Of a stretch of 64,000 bases of DNA, positions 25,682-34,522 are shown in pieces. Within the stretch, counting starts at the first letter, position 1; every line of letters starts with the position of its first letter. The DNA is from Poseidonibacter ostreae (lineage in GTDB: Bacteria; Campylobacterota; Campylobacteria; Campylobacterales; Arcobacteraceae), in contig NZ_WFKI01000005.1 in NCBI RefSeq assembly GCF_009208055.1, forward strand, positions 1-64,000. Reading direction: 5' to 3'. A program made the translations under genes and the position numbers. The notes under the pieces were generated by a model. It did no database searches, was not told where the DNA came from, and saw nothing but the letters and a program-made list of their open reading frames with translations.

Positions 25682-26515
25682 ATGTTAAAAGAAAAATTAA
25701 AAGATTATTTAGGTTTTGCTGTAGCAGGTAATTTTGCAGGGCATTTGGGAGAAGCTGGCGAAGCAGATGAGTTTTCAGTAATAAAAACAAAAGATAAAAA
25801 CGAACCAAAAGGATTATTCCCTTTTTATATAAAAGATCATGACTCTTTTTTGAAAACATATCCCATTTGTACTAACACTATTTATACTCATCAAAGAGAA
25901 AATGATAGAATCCAAGCAGAACCAGAGCTTGCATTGATTTGTGACTTTGTTTATGAAAATGAAAAATTAATAGATATAACTCCTAAATATTTTTCTGCTT
26001 TTAATGACTGCTCTTTAAGGGTACAAAATGGTGATAAATTAAGTACTAAGAAAAATTGGGGAATAAAAACAAAAGGTATATCAGAAGATATTATTGAAAT
26101 TGATAACTTTACAGAAGATGGAATTTTAAGTAAATATCATATTTCCTCTTTTATAAAAAGAGATGGAAAGCTTCATAATTATGGAACTATTTCTGCTGTT
26201 AAGTCCTATTCATACTTTTTTACTCAATTAAAAAATTGGATTATAGATAAATTTAATACTCAAGAGGATTGTGGTCCACTTGAAGAGATTACACAATTTA
26301 TGAAAAAAGCAAATGAAGCAAAAGGAATACTTATAGCATCAGGTGCAACTGCTTATAGTGAGTTTGGAAAGAAGAACTATTTAAAAAATGATGATGAACT
26401 TTTTATATATGTATACAATGCCCGTAAATACAGTCATCAAGATATTATTAATAATATAGATTCAACTATAAAACTGGATGAATGTTCAAAACTTCATCAA
26501 GTGATTAAATCTTAA
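25682..26515 (+). CDS. DUF5718-like protein, resembling the FAH superfamily
   Basis: 277 residues, cytoplasmic, no membrane segment. I recognise it as the DUF5718 group of Campylobacterota. Segments QAEPELALICDF and PKYFSAFNDCSLR parallel the metal-binding and core strands of fumarylacetoacetate hydrolase-type enzymes (where E-x-E and a later Asp bind the metal), so an acylpyruvase or hydratase-like activity is possible but unproven. The gene lies directly after tctCBA in the same direction and converges on the tct two-component genes, which suggests a role with the imported carboxylate. Start ATG at 25682, with AGGAAT upstream. Confidence 0.65.
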   Translation: MLKEKLKDYLGFAVAGNFAGHLGEAGEADEFSVIKTKDKNEPKGLFPFYIKDHDSFLKTYPICTNTIYTHQRENDRIQAEPELALICDFVYENEKLIDITPKYFSAFNDCSLRVQNGDKLSTKKNWGIKTKGISEDIIEIDNFTEDGILSKYHISSFIKRDGKLHNYGTISAVKSYSYFFTQLKNWIIDKFNTQEDCGPLEEITQFMKKANEAKGILIASGATAYSEFGKKNYLKNDDELFIYVYNARKYSHQDIINNIDSTIKLDECSKLHQVIKS

Positions 26516-26524
26516 GATTATATA

Positions 26525-27889
26525 TTAATTTAGTGGAAAAATAATAGAGACAACTAATCCATTATTGTTTATAGCTTGTACTTTTGCATTGTGTAAAGAT
26601 GCAATTTGTTTTACAATATTTAATCCTAAACCATTTCCACTTTTTTTAGAATCAACTCTATAAAATCTATCAAAAATAGTATTTAAATCTTTTTTTTCAA
26701 TGCCTTTACCTTCATCTTTTATATTTAACCAAATAGTATTATTATGTTTTTTCAAAAAGAGTGTTATTGTACCTATTGGATTTCCTAAATCATCAAGTGC
26801 ATAATGTAGAGCATTATTAACAATATTATTCAGCATACTTTTTAACATAATTTCATCAGCTTCTATGAATATATTTTCATCAATATTTTCAAAGGCAAAT
26901 TCAAATCCTTTTGAATATACTTTTGATGAAATTTTTAAAGCATAATCCTTACAAAAATTATTTAGGTTTATTCTTTTTAAATATGTTTTATCTATTGTAT
27001 TTGGATTAGTTTTTGCATAAAGTAGTAGTTGTTCAGTTATATGGGACATTGTATTAACTACTTTATTTAATTCAGCATAGTCCCAATTATTGTTTTCTTT
27101 ATACTCTTCTAATTGGACTTTTAATTCAGCTAAAGGTGTTCTTAATTGATGAGAAACATCTGAGTTAAATTGTTCAATATATTTAATCGTATCTCTACTT
27201 CTTGTTAATAAAATATTAATACTATTAACAACATCTTCAATCTCTTTTGGAGACTCAAAATATATTGGTTTTAAATCTTTAGTATCTCTATTTTGAATTA
27301 TCTCTTTTAATTTATATAAGGGAAGTAAACCATTTTTAACAGCAAAAAAAGATATTAGTAAAGTAAAAATAATCACTGAAAAAACAACTATAAAAAGAAT
27401 AGTTAAAATTTCATTTATAGTTTCTTCTCTTCCTTCTAGTGTTTCTGCTATTGTAATTGTTGCAAAATGTGTTTTTCCTGCACTTGCAAGTGAGGTATTA
27501 AAAGATACTGCTCTTAATCTTGCACCTGCATATGTTGTATTATAAAAAAGTTTATCTTTATTTTTTAATAAATCATCTCTTAGTAAGTTTTTATATCCAG
27601 TAAGGACTTTTTTATCTTTATTTACAATAGAATAAAATACTAAGCCATCATTATTGGAAGCTAATAGGTCAATAGCAAAATAAGGAAGGTCAACAATTAA
27701 TCTTCCATTTTTAATATTTATACTATCTTCCATACTTTTTGCTGTAGCATTTAATGTATTATCAAAGTGTTTATTTACTTTATCTTGTACTACAAAATAA
27801 ATAATCAACACTAGTAAAATTGCCCCAATAGTTAAAGGTAAGCTTAAAGATACTATAAGTCTTGATTTAATTGATTGTATATTATTCAT
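26525..27889 (-). CDS. tctE: Sensor histidine kinase (TctE-like) of the tct locus
   Basis: 454-residue kinase: helix 1 (about 12-33), periplasmic sensor of about 130 residues (34-162), helix 2 (about 163-185), HAMP linker, HisKA with H-box SHQLRTPLAEL, HATPase_c with N-box NNIVNNALHY, DEGKGIEKKD and G2 SGNGLGLNIVK. The layout is that of TctE/QseC kinases. Its start overlaps the end of the response regulator by four bases. Convergent with the DUF5718 gene nine bases away. The proximity to tctCBA and the shared promoter element support a tricarboxylate sensor. Confidence 0.85.
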   Translation of the reverse strand: MNNIQSIKSRLIVSLSLPLTIGAILLVLIIYFVVQDKVNKHFDNTLNATAKSMEDSINIKNGRLIVDLPYFAIDLLASNNDGLVFYSIVNKDKKVLTGYKNLLRDDLLKNKDKLFYNTTYAGARLRAVSFNTSLASAGKTHFATITIAETLEGREETINEILTILFIVVFSVIIFTLLISFFAVKNGLLPLYKLKEIIQNRDTKDLKPIYFESPKEIEDVVNSINILLTRSRDTIKYIEQFNSDVSHQLRTPLAELKVQLEEYKENNNWDYAELNKVVNTMSHITEQLLLYAKTNPNTIDKTYLKRINLNNFCKDYALKISSKVYSKGFEFAFENIDENIFIEADEIMLKSMLNNIVNNALHYALDDLGNPIGTITLFLKKHNNTIWLNIKDEGKGIEKKDLNTIFDRFYRVDSKKSGNGLGLNIVKQIASLHNAKVQAINNNGLVVSIIFPLN

Positions 27890-28548
27890 TTACTACTCAA
27901 AATATAACCTAAACCTCTTGCTGTTTTAAGATTTATTGAATCTCCTAGTTTTTTTCGTATTCGTGATACATAAGTTTCTACTGATGATGGTTCAATAGAA
28001 TCTGTAAAAGTACTAATATGTTCAACAATATTTTCTTTACTTAAAACAGTATCTACATTTAATAATAAATTTTCAAATATCGCTAATTCTCTTTTACTTA
28101 ACTCAACATATTCATTACTTTTTATAAGTGTTCTATTTTGAGTATCGTAAACTAAGTCATTATAAGTTATCTTATTATGTACTTGATATTTTGTTCTTCT
28201 AAGAAGTGCTTGAACTCTAGCAATTACTTCATTTAGTTCAAATGGTTTACATAAATAATCATCAGCCCCACAGTCTAAACCAAATATTCTTTGATCAAGT
28301 TCATCTCTAGCAGAAATTATAAGTATTGGTATAACCCTATGAAGATTTCTTAGTTTCTTAATAATATCAATACCATCAATACCAGGCAAACCTAAGTCTA
28401 AAATAAGTAAATCATAAAATGATGTTTCTATAGCGTACAGACCTTCTTCTCCATTTAAAAAAAGGTCTACACAATATCCATTGTTTTCAAGTTTTTTTAG
28501 AACTGCATTTGCTAGTTTTTCATTATCTTCTACTAATAATATTTTCAT
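27886..28548 (-). CDS. tctD: OmpR-family response regulator (TctD-like)
   Basis: 220 residues. Receiver domain 1-115 with acidic pair VEDNEK, phosphoacceptor Asp in LLILDLGLPGIDG, Thr/Ser in ILIISARD and Lys in DYLCKPFELNE. Winged-helix domain about 125-218 with SKRELAIFENLLLN and the recognition region SSVETYVSRIRKKLGD. Such regulators bind direct repeats with an 11-base period, which is what is seen before tctC and before this operon. Order in the transcript: UspA-like gene, regulator, kinase. Confidence 0.88.
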   Translation of the reverse strand: MKILLVEDNEKLANAVLKKLENNGYCVDLFLNGEEGLYAIETSFYDLLILDLGLPGIDGIDIIKKLRNLHRVIPILIISARDELDQRIFGLDCGADDYLCKPFELNEVIARVQALLRRTKYQVHNKITYNDLVYDTQNRTLIKSNEYVELSKRELAIFENLLLNVDTVLSKENIVEHISTFTDSIEPSSVETYVSRIRKKLGDSINLKTARGLGYILSSK

Positions 28549-28566
28549 AGTATCATTCTAACATAA

Positions 28567-29391
28567 TTAATGAGACATAAAAACTGGTATGCTAGAGTTT
28601 TCTAATAAATATCTTGTAGCTCCACCAAACATAAGTTCTTTTAAACCTTTATGCCCATAAGCACCTGCAACTATCATATCAAAGTTTCCATCTAATGCAG
28701 AATTCAATAATGCTTGACCTGGAATTCTTGTTGTTTTAACAATCTCATAACTTGCTTCAATTTGGTGTAGTTTTAAATAAGAAAGTAAATTTTCAATTGT
28801 TTCATTGTTTTTTGTATATTCAATTGAAGAAACAATATGCACTTTTTGAGCCTGTTTTAGTATTTCTATAGATGATGTAATAGCACGTGATACTTCAGGA
28901 GAGTTATTCCATCCTATAATAATTGAATCAAAAGAAAATTTTCTTAAAATTCGAGGAAACATTAATACAGATTTTCCACTTTTAAGAACTGCTGTTTCAA
29001 ATGTTGCTGTTGTAATACCAGAAGGAGGAGCAGCAGCTATAACTAAATCACAAAATTTTGATTCTTGTTCAACAAGAGTACTTCTAACACCCTCTTTTAT
29101 TTTTAAATCAACAAGTGAATCATTTATATTAATTTCTTGAGAAACTTTTTTAAAAAGTTTCTCAAATTCTTTATTTTCATCTTTATATTTACTTTCAACT
29201 ATTTCATCAATTTCTTTTATTATTTCATTTGGAATAGCATATGTTTTATAAAGACTAGAATCAGATTTATGTCCACATTTTAGTACATCTAATTTAACAT
29301 CAAATTTTTTAGCAATTAATAATGCCCCATATAATCTCTCTTCTAATTCATCTCCACCACCAATTGGGAAAAACAACTTCTTATAATTCAT
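28567..29391 (-). CDS. Universal stress protein (UspA family), tandem domain
   Basis: 274 residues. The second half (about 140-274) is a clear Usp domain with the nucleotide-binding end GAYGHKGLKELMFGGATRYL and STNIPVF-like ending (ENSSIPVFMSH). The first half (LFFPIGGGDELEERLYGALL) has the same strand order but a degenerate nucleotide loop, so only one ATP site is expected. First gene of the operon with the tct-type regulator and kinase, and directly downstream of the shared TGYCAG element. Linking a stress protein to carboxylate uptake is an inference from this position. Confidence 0.8.
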   Translation of the reverse strand: MNYKKLFFPIGGGDELEERLYGALLIAKKFDVKLDVLKCGHKSDSSLYKTYAIPNEIIKEIDEIVESKYKDENKEFEKLFKKVSQEININDSLVDLKIKEGVRSTLVEQESKFCDLVIAAAPPSGITTATFETAVLKSGKSVLMFPRILRKFSFDSIIIGWNNSPEVSRAITSSIEILKQAQKVHIVSSIEYTKNNETIENLLSYLKLHQIEASYEIVKTTRIPGQALLNSALDGNFDMIVAGAYGHKGLKELMFGGATRYLLENSSIPVFMSH

Positions 29392-29418
29392 CTATATTCC
29401 TTTAAAAGATTTTTATAA

Positions 29419-29451
29419 ATTATAAGATAGATATCTGGCAGAATACTGACA
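29419..29451 (-). promoter_or_regulatory. Second TctD-type site and promoter of the usp-tctD-tctE operon
   Basis: On the minus strand TGTCAGTATTCTGCCAGAT (29451-29433) is followed after eight bases by a perfect -10 TATAAT (29424-29419), and 41 bases separate the element from the UspA-like start. The element, orientation and spacing duplicate those in front of tctC. This implies autoregulation by the encoded response regulator. The -10 is stronger here than at tctC, consistent with basal expression of the regulator. Confidence 0.75.
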
Positions 29452-29476
29452 AGCAAGAAATAATATATCTTTAAAA

Positions 29477-30454
29477 CTATTCCATAATACAAATTTCTTT
29501 TTTTGTCATATGAGCAAGAGTTTCTCTAGCAACTAAATAAACAATAACTGAAGTTATTAGCATGAAAATATATGATAATAAGCTATAGAACCAATATGAA
29601 GTTAATTCAAACATTAAAATTGTTGCAAGTGTTATTGAAGCCATTGGAAAGGTAAAAGCCCACCATGATATAAAAAATTTTATATTTATGTAGTTTTTAT
29701 ACATTGTAAATACAAGTATTGTAAAAAATAAACCTAAACTATATAAAATATGTGCAAAAAAATCTAACTCTCCCGCTAACTTTATATATGAAAGAAAAGC
29801 AATGGCAGGTGGTGCAATTAAAATAAAAAGTGTTGGCATAAATTTTGGTGCAAATTGTTTATGAAATATAATTCTATTTAAGATAATAGAAAAAAGTATA
29901 ATCCAAAAGAAAATACCAATTGAGAAATAAAAATATAATACAGAGTCATCAATAAAACCTTTTCCAGCAATTGGAACAATTAAATTACCAACGATTGGTA
30001 TAAACCAAGCAGGATTAGAATGTTGAATTTCAAAGCTATTATTTATCCAAAATTTCATTGTATAAAAAGTAAAAAATATATGTAAAGAAGCACCAATAAT
30101 AAAAAATATTTGGGATAAATCATCTAAAGTATGTCTATAAAAAATGGATAATAATAGTGTTGAAATAGAAATAGCTGCAAAAAAATTAACTCTTATTGGA
30201 TGAGTCATCTCTTTTTTCACTTCTTCTTTATATTTTAGTAGTTTTAAAAGATAAGTAAAAAGAATTATAAAAAATACAATTGTAGAAAATATTCCTAATA
30301 AAACTCCCACAATTGAAGGGAAATATAAAACTTCGCTCAACTTTTTAAATACTAAGGATAAACCACTTAAGCCCATGATTATTGCAAACATCATTACAGG
30401 AAAAAACTGTAATCTATTTGATGGTATTGATTTAATACTTTCATTTATTTTCAT
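29477..30454 (-). CDS. SLAC1/TDT-family (TehA-like) membrane transporter
   Basis: 325-residue membrane protein with ten predicted helices, the count of the TDT/SLAC1 fold (five helical hairpins around an anion pore). Matching segments are LQFFPVMMFAIIMGLSGLSLVF at the start (the PVMMFAIIMGL segment), NPAWFIPIVGNLIVPIAG and WWAFTFPMASITLATILM. Relatives include tellurite-resistance TehA and malate or anion channels. With a tricarboxylate importer nearby, an organic-anion substrate is a fair guess. The gene ends 25 bases before the tct-type promoter element, so it is a separate transcript. Confidence 0.78.
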   Translation of the reverse strand: MKINESIKSIPSNRLQFFPVMMFAIIMGLSGLSLVFKKLSEVLYFPSIVGVLLGIFSTIVFFIILFTYLLKLLKYKEEVKKEMTHPIRVNFFAAISISTLLLSIFYRHTLDDLSQIFFIIGASLHIFFTFYTMKFWINNSFEIQHSNPAWFIPIVGNLIVPIAGKGFIDDSVLYFYFSIGIFFWIILFSIILNRIIFHKQFAPKFMPTLFILIAPPAIAFLSYIKLAGELDFFAHILYSLGLFFTILVFTMYKNYINIKFFISWWAFTFPMASITLATILMFELTSYWFYSLLSYIFMLITSVIVYLVARETLAHMTKKEICIME

Positions 30455-30506
30455 TTATTACATCCTATTTATAATTAATTTATTATAATTAGAAAAAAGG
30501 TTGAAA

Positions 30507-30719
30507 ATGGCAAAAAAGAAACCAGCGTTAGTAGATTTAAAAAAGATGAACTTATCTTTCGAAGAAAAAGGTCAAATAATAAAACTAATAAACTTTAAAA
30601 CTCAAACACTTTCAATTGATACTGAAATCTATGAAAATGAAACTTTTATTGCTAAAAGAAGTATGGTATATGCACATTTACCTAAAAAATTAAAGGTAGT
30701 ATTAAACAAATTTTTCTAA
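30507..30719 (+). CDS. Small basic hypothetical protein (70 aa)
   Basis: 70 residues, start ATG at 30507 chosen over an in-frame TTG at 30501 because AAAAAAGG ends at 30500, giving six-base spacing to the ATG. The N-terminus is Lys-rich (MAKKKPALVDLKK) and the rest mixes strands and helices (LIKLINFKTQ-like pattern, YAHLPKKLKVVLNKF). No recognised motif, cysteine or membrane helix. Its good ribosome site and divergent position make it a probable gene of unknown role. Confidence 0.6.
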   Translation: MAKKKPALVDLKKMNLSFEEKGQIIKLINFKTQTLSIDTEIYENETFIAKRSMVYAHLPKKLKVVLNKFF

Positions 30720-30788
30720 CTATTTTCATAATTATAACTTATTATAATTAAATTAAGTTTTATTTGATATAAGCTTAAGTTATAATAT

Positions 30789-32054
30789 TTAAAGATTAAA
30801 GTATATTTTTATCTTTGAAAAGTTGTTTCTAAACATAGTATGTAAGTAAGTTCCAAAAACTTTTTCTTTTTTAAAGGCAGCATAAATTTCATATTCATTT
30901 TTGTGTTTGTACAAAGTATACTCGCCTTTAATATCTCCAATAACTTTTGTATAATGAAAAGCATGACCTGTTATACCTAAATCATTGTCATAATACCCTA
31001 GCCTATTTGGTCTATTTGTTAGTTCAAAATCTAAAGGTAAAAGTCCTAACATCTCTTTATCATCAACTTTTCTACCAAGTAAAATAAGTCCTGCACATTC
31101 ACCATAAACAACTTTAGTTTTAGCATGATTTATAAGAGAGTTTTTGAAGTTTTTTGAATCTTTAAACTTTTCATATGCTTTTTGCGTTTCAATATAACCT
31201 CCACAAATAAATACAATATCACAATCACTTGGAATTGTCTCATCTTTAATACTATTTACAATTGTAACTTTAGAAAAACTCTCTTTTAAAAACTCTAAAT
31301 TATCATGATAAAGGAAAGCAAAGTTATCATCATTTACAACAACTAAATGTTTATTGTATTTTTCTATTTTCTCAAAAGGATAAATATCATTAGTTTCACA
31401 ATTTGAAAAAGCTATATTTTCTAGTTTTTTTAAATCAATATTTGTCAATACTTCTTTTGATATTTCTTCTAACTTTTCTTTATCATTATCCTCTAAATCA
31501 AGGCCTAAATGAATAGAGTCTAAAGAGTCAAGTTTACTTTTTATCCAACCTAAAATCACAATATCATCAAAATCTTTTTCTACTTGTTTTCTTATAAGTT
31601 CAAAATGCATTTGTGAAGATACATGATTAAAAACAACTGCCTTTACAGTATTTCCTTCTCGATACTCTTTTAAACCTTTTATAATCGCACTAAGAGTTAT
31701 ATAAGAACCACTTGCATCTAAAATTAATACTGTTGGTATATTTAGAAGCTTTGAAACATCATAAGCAGATGAACCTTTATCCATGCCATCATAAAAGCCC
31801 ATAACACCTTCTAATATAGAAATATTTTTATTAGAATATTTATTGAATATCCATTTAACTTGATTTTTATTCATAATACAAGTATCTAAATTTACACTGG
31901 GCGTGTCACAAACTTTTTTATGAAATAAAGGGTCAATAAAATCAGGACCAATTTTAAATGGTCTTACAGATTTTTTGTAATGATAAAGTAAAGCCGTTGT
32001 CAAAATAGTTTTACCTTGATTTGATGCAGTTGCACTAATACATAAAGCTTTGAT
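30789..32054 (-). CDS. cbiA: Cobyrinate a,c-diamide synthase-like (CobB/CbiA), unusual start
   Basis: ATP- and glutamine-dependent amidase of corrin synthesis. The N-terminal P-loop ISATASNQGKT, then RPFKIGPDFIDPLFH and SVNLDTCIM, match the dethiobiotin-synthetase-like half. The C-terminal class I glutaminase half has the nucleophile Cys in YGECAGLILLG and the family segment GLLPLDFELTNRPNRLGYYD. Reading the conserved P-loop requires starting upstream of the first TTG (32003). The only codon with a ribosome site (AAAGGA, five bases) is ATC at 32054, one base after the permease stop. A TTG start would delete the P-loop. Last gene of the B12 uptake operon; about 421 aa. Confidence 0.8.
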   Translation of the reverse strand: MKALCISATASNQGKTILTTALLYHYKKSVRPFKIGPDFIDPLFHKKVCDTPSVNLDTCIMNKNQVKWIFNKYSNKNISILEGVMGFYDGMDKGSSAYDVSKLLNIPTVLILDASGSYITLSAIIKGLKEYREGNTVKAVVFNHVSSQMHFELIRKQVEKDFDDIVILGWIKSKLDSLDSIHLGLDLEDNDKEKLEEISKEVLTNIDLKKLENIAFSNCETNDIYPFEKIEKYNKHLVVVNDDNFAFLYHDNLEFLKESFSKVTIVNSIKDETIPSDCDIVFICGGYIETQKAYEKFKDSKNFKNSLINHAKTKVVYGECAGLILLGRKVDDKEMLGLLPLDFELTNRPNRLGYYDNDLGITGHAFHYTKVIGDIKGEYTLYKHKNEYEIYAAFKKEKVFGTYLHTMFRNNFSKIKIYFNL

Positions 32055-32055
32055 T

Positions 32056-33015
32056 TTAGTCCTTTTTATTTCTTTTTATTAATAGATATACAAAGAAAGG
32101 AGCACCTATAAATGCAGTAACTACTCCAATAGGTAAAGAAGATGCTGTATTTAAATTTCTTGCAATTAAATCTGACATAACTAAAAAAATTCCCCCATAA
32201 AAGAATACAGGAAAAATTAACTGATCCGCACTTTTTTTATAAATAAGTTTTATAATATGTGGAACTACTAAACCAATAAAACCAATGGGACCAACAAAAC
32301 TAATACTTACTCCCACACAAATTGAAATAACTATAAGTAAAAGAAGGTTTAATTTGTGTACATTTAAACCTTTTAAAAAAGCTGTATCATTTGAAATAAG
32401 TAGAAGTTTTATTTTTGCTCTATTAGAATAAATTGTAAAGTACATAATTGCAGCCATTATAAAAACCACAAAAGAACTTGTAAAACCAACTGTATCTAAG
32501 CTTCCTAGTGTAAATCGTACTATTGAATAATTTTGCTCTAAGTTACTCATATAAAATACTAACATCAAAGCTGATGAGTAAAAGTAAGATAAAGCAATAC
32601 CAATTAAAAGTATTGAGTTTGTGGAAACTGCTATTGTGTTTTTATTGATATTTTTTGAAATATAATATAAGATTGTAATAGTTACAAGTGAACCAAATGC
32701 AGATGATATAGATAAAATCATAGCAGGAAAGAAAACTATTGATATTGCAGTAAACAGTGTCGTACCACTTGCAATTCCTAAAGTATAAGGAGTGATAAGT
32801 GCATTTTTAAAAATGATTTGAAATATCAAACCACTTAAAGCTAAAATACCACCAACAAAAAAAGCTAATAAAACTCTTGAAACTCTAAGCTCCCAAAATA
32901 CTTTATATGTAATAGTACTTGAATCAAATAGTTCATTTAGGTTTAAAGTAATTTCACCTAAAAAAGGTGATATGGCAAGAATAATTATTGAAAATATATA
33001 CAACACTAATTTCAT
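32056..33015 (-). CDS. btuC: FecCD/BtuC-type ABC permease
   Basis: 319-residue permease with nine to ten membrane helices. Family motifs: RVSRVLLAFFVGGILALSG, where R-x-x-R-x-x-x-A-x-x-x-G is typical, PYTLGIASGT and the C-terminal GFIGLVVPHIIKLIYK cytoplasmic coupling region. The family imports B12, ferric siderophores or heme. B12 is favoured by the adjacent CbiA-like enzyme and BtuB-like receptor. Its ATG overlaps the ATPase stop by four bases. Confidence 0.83.
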   Translation of the reverse strand: MKLVLYIFSIIILAISPFLGEITLNLNELFDSSTITYKVFWELRVSRVLLAFFVGGILALSGLIFQIIFKNALITPYTLGIASGTTLFTAISIVFFPAMILSISSAFGSLVTITILYYISKNINKNTIAVSTNSILLIGIALSYFYSSALMLVFYMSNLEQNYSIVRFTLGSLDTVGFTSSFVVFIMAAIMYFTIYSNRAKIKLLLISNDTAFLKGLNVHKLNLLLLIVISICVGVSISFVGPIGFIGLVVPHIIKLIYKKSADQLIFPVFFYGGIFLVMSDLIARNLNTASSLPIGVVTAFIGAPFFVYLLIKRNKKD

Positions 33016-33710
33016 AAGTTTACAACCAAATGCTCATTGATTTTTGATATTGAATCATTATAAAACTTTTTAAGATTTTCATTACAAAAAAATTCCTCAT
33101 GCTTTCCAAAAAACTCTATTTTCCCATCTTTTATATATAAAACTTTAAATTTTAAAGCATAGGCTAAGTCAAGATTATGGGTAATAATAATTTTTTGTTT
33201 TAGAAAATCTGAGTTAAAAATATCAAAAACCTCTTTTAATCTTGTAATATCTAAATTTGCAGTTAACTCATCAAATATAGTAATCTTTGCGTTATGTAAA
33301 ATACTTGAACCTAAAAGAAGAAGTTGTTTTTCTCCTGAACTAAAAGCTTTACAATATTTGTCTTCAAGCTTTTTAAGCTTTAAAATATTGATTAATTCAT
33401 CTATTTTTTTATTATCAACTTGATCAATACATGCTAATTCAAAGAATTCTCGTAAAGTTATGTACTCATCAAATATTGATAGTTTTGGAGGAATATAGTT
33501 TATATATTCTGCTCTTTTTTTGTCACTTAAATCACATAGATTTTCATCAAAAAGCTTCACACTATCGTTTTCAATTAGATTAGATAAAACTTTTGCAAGA
33601 GTTGACTTCCCTGCTCCATTTTCACCTAAAATAATAAGATTTTCTTTCTCTTCTAAAGAGAAAGAAATATCTTCTAATATATCACTATTATATTTATTTA
33701 TTTCTAACAT
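33012..33710 (-). CDS. btuD: ABC ATPase of the B12/siderophore importer
   Basis: 232-residue nucleotide-binding subunit: Walker A ILGENGAGKST near residues 32-42, Q-loop region YINYIPPKLSIFDEY, signature FSSGEKQLLLLG, Walker B ITIFDELTANLD and switch His IITHNLD. It lacks the Gln of the Q-loop in the visible stretch (IPPK), a mild oddity. Overlaps the binding protein gene by 17 bases and the permease by four, so the three are one translational unit. Confidence 0.83.
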   Translation of the reverse strand: MLEINKYNSDILEDISFSLEEKENLIILGENGAGKSTLAKVLSNLIENDSVKLFDENLCDLSDKKRAEYINYIPPKLSIFDEYITLREFFELACIDQVDNKKIDELINILKLKKLEDKYCKAFSSGEKQLLLLGSSILHNAKITIFDELTANLDITRLKEVFDIFNSDFLKQKIIITHNLDLAYALKFKVLYIKDGKIEFFGKHEEFFCNENLKKFYNDSISKINEHLVVNL

Positions 33711-34521
33711 TTTCTAATATCTTTTTAAAATCTTTTATAAAATAAACTACTCTTTGACTTGGAATTCCAGAATATAATTTATCTACAATATAAATATTTT
33801 TTTTAATTGCAGCATTTACAGGTAACTCTAACCAATTAGACATAAGTTCTTTTTGTTCTTCTATTTTTCCATCCAAAAATGGAGATAAAAGTACTATTAT
33901 ATCAGGATTCATATTTATAATTTTTTCACTATTTACAACTGGTTGATTTTTACTAGTTGAAAAAAATGCATTTTTATTTCCTGAAGCTTTTAAGATATCT
34001 TCAAAATATAGATTATTCCCTGTAATATAAATTTGATTATTTAAGTTTTTTCTAGGACCGATTACTATTAAAACTTTTTTATTTGATATGATTCCTTTTA
34101 AAGAAGCCAATGAATTATTTATATTTAAAATAATTTCATTAGCTTTATTTTCTTTGTGAAAATATTTACCTAAAGTTTTAATAGTATTTTTAATTGAATC
34201 AATAGTATCTGTTTTAAATACTAAGGTTTTTATATCTAAACTTTTTAAATTTCGTAATAGTTTTTCATCATAATTTTGAGCAATTACAACAGTAGGTTTT
34301 GTTTCTATAATCTTTTCTAAAGATATAGTTGCATATCCCCCTACTTTCTTTACCTCTTTTGACTCTTCTGGAAAATCACAATATTTAGTATTAGCTACTA
34401 CACTATTTCCCATTCCAAGAGCATAAACTATCTCATTTATTGAAGGAGTAAGAGTTACGATTCTGCTCTCCCCAAATAAATTCATACAAAAGATAAAAAG
34501 AATAAATATAAATTTTTTCAT
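33694..34521 (-). CDS. btuF: Periplasmic binding protein, BtuF-like
   Basis: 275 residues: signal peptide (about 1-17, ends MNLFGESR), then the class III binding-protein fold with RIVTLTPSINEIVYALGMG, the characteristic LTPSxxE turn, KKVGGYATISLEKII and a long connecting helix. It delivers a chelated ligand to the permease. The start is one base after the end of the btuB stop codon. Ligand inferred from neighbours; a ferric chelate remains possible. Confidence 0.83.
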   Translation of the reverse strand: MKKFIFILFIFCMNLFGESRIVTLTPSINEIVYALGMGNSVVANTKYCDFPEESKEVKKVGGYATISLEKIIETKPTVVIAQNYDEKLLRNLKSLDIKTLVFKTDTIDSIKNTIKTLGKYFHKENKANEIILNINNSLASLKGIISNKKVLIVIGPRKNLNNQIYITGNNLYFEDILKASGNKNAFFSTSKNQPVVNSEKIINMNPDIIVLLSPFLDGKIEEQKELMSNWLELPVNAAIKKNIYIVDKLYSGIPSQRVVYFIKDFKKILENVRNK

Positions 34522-34522
34522 A

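Noticed and set aside
30731..30786. Inverted repeat ATTATAACTTA / TAAGTTATAAT between convergent genes
   Set aside because: 34-base loop and pure AT stem make it a weak terminator candidate; could be chance in this composition.
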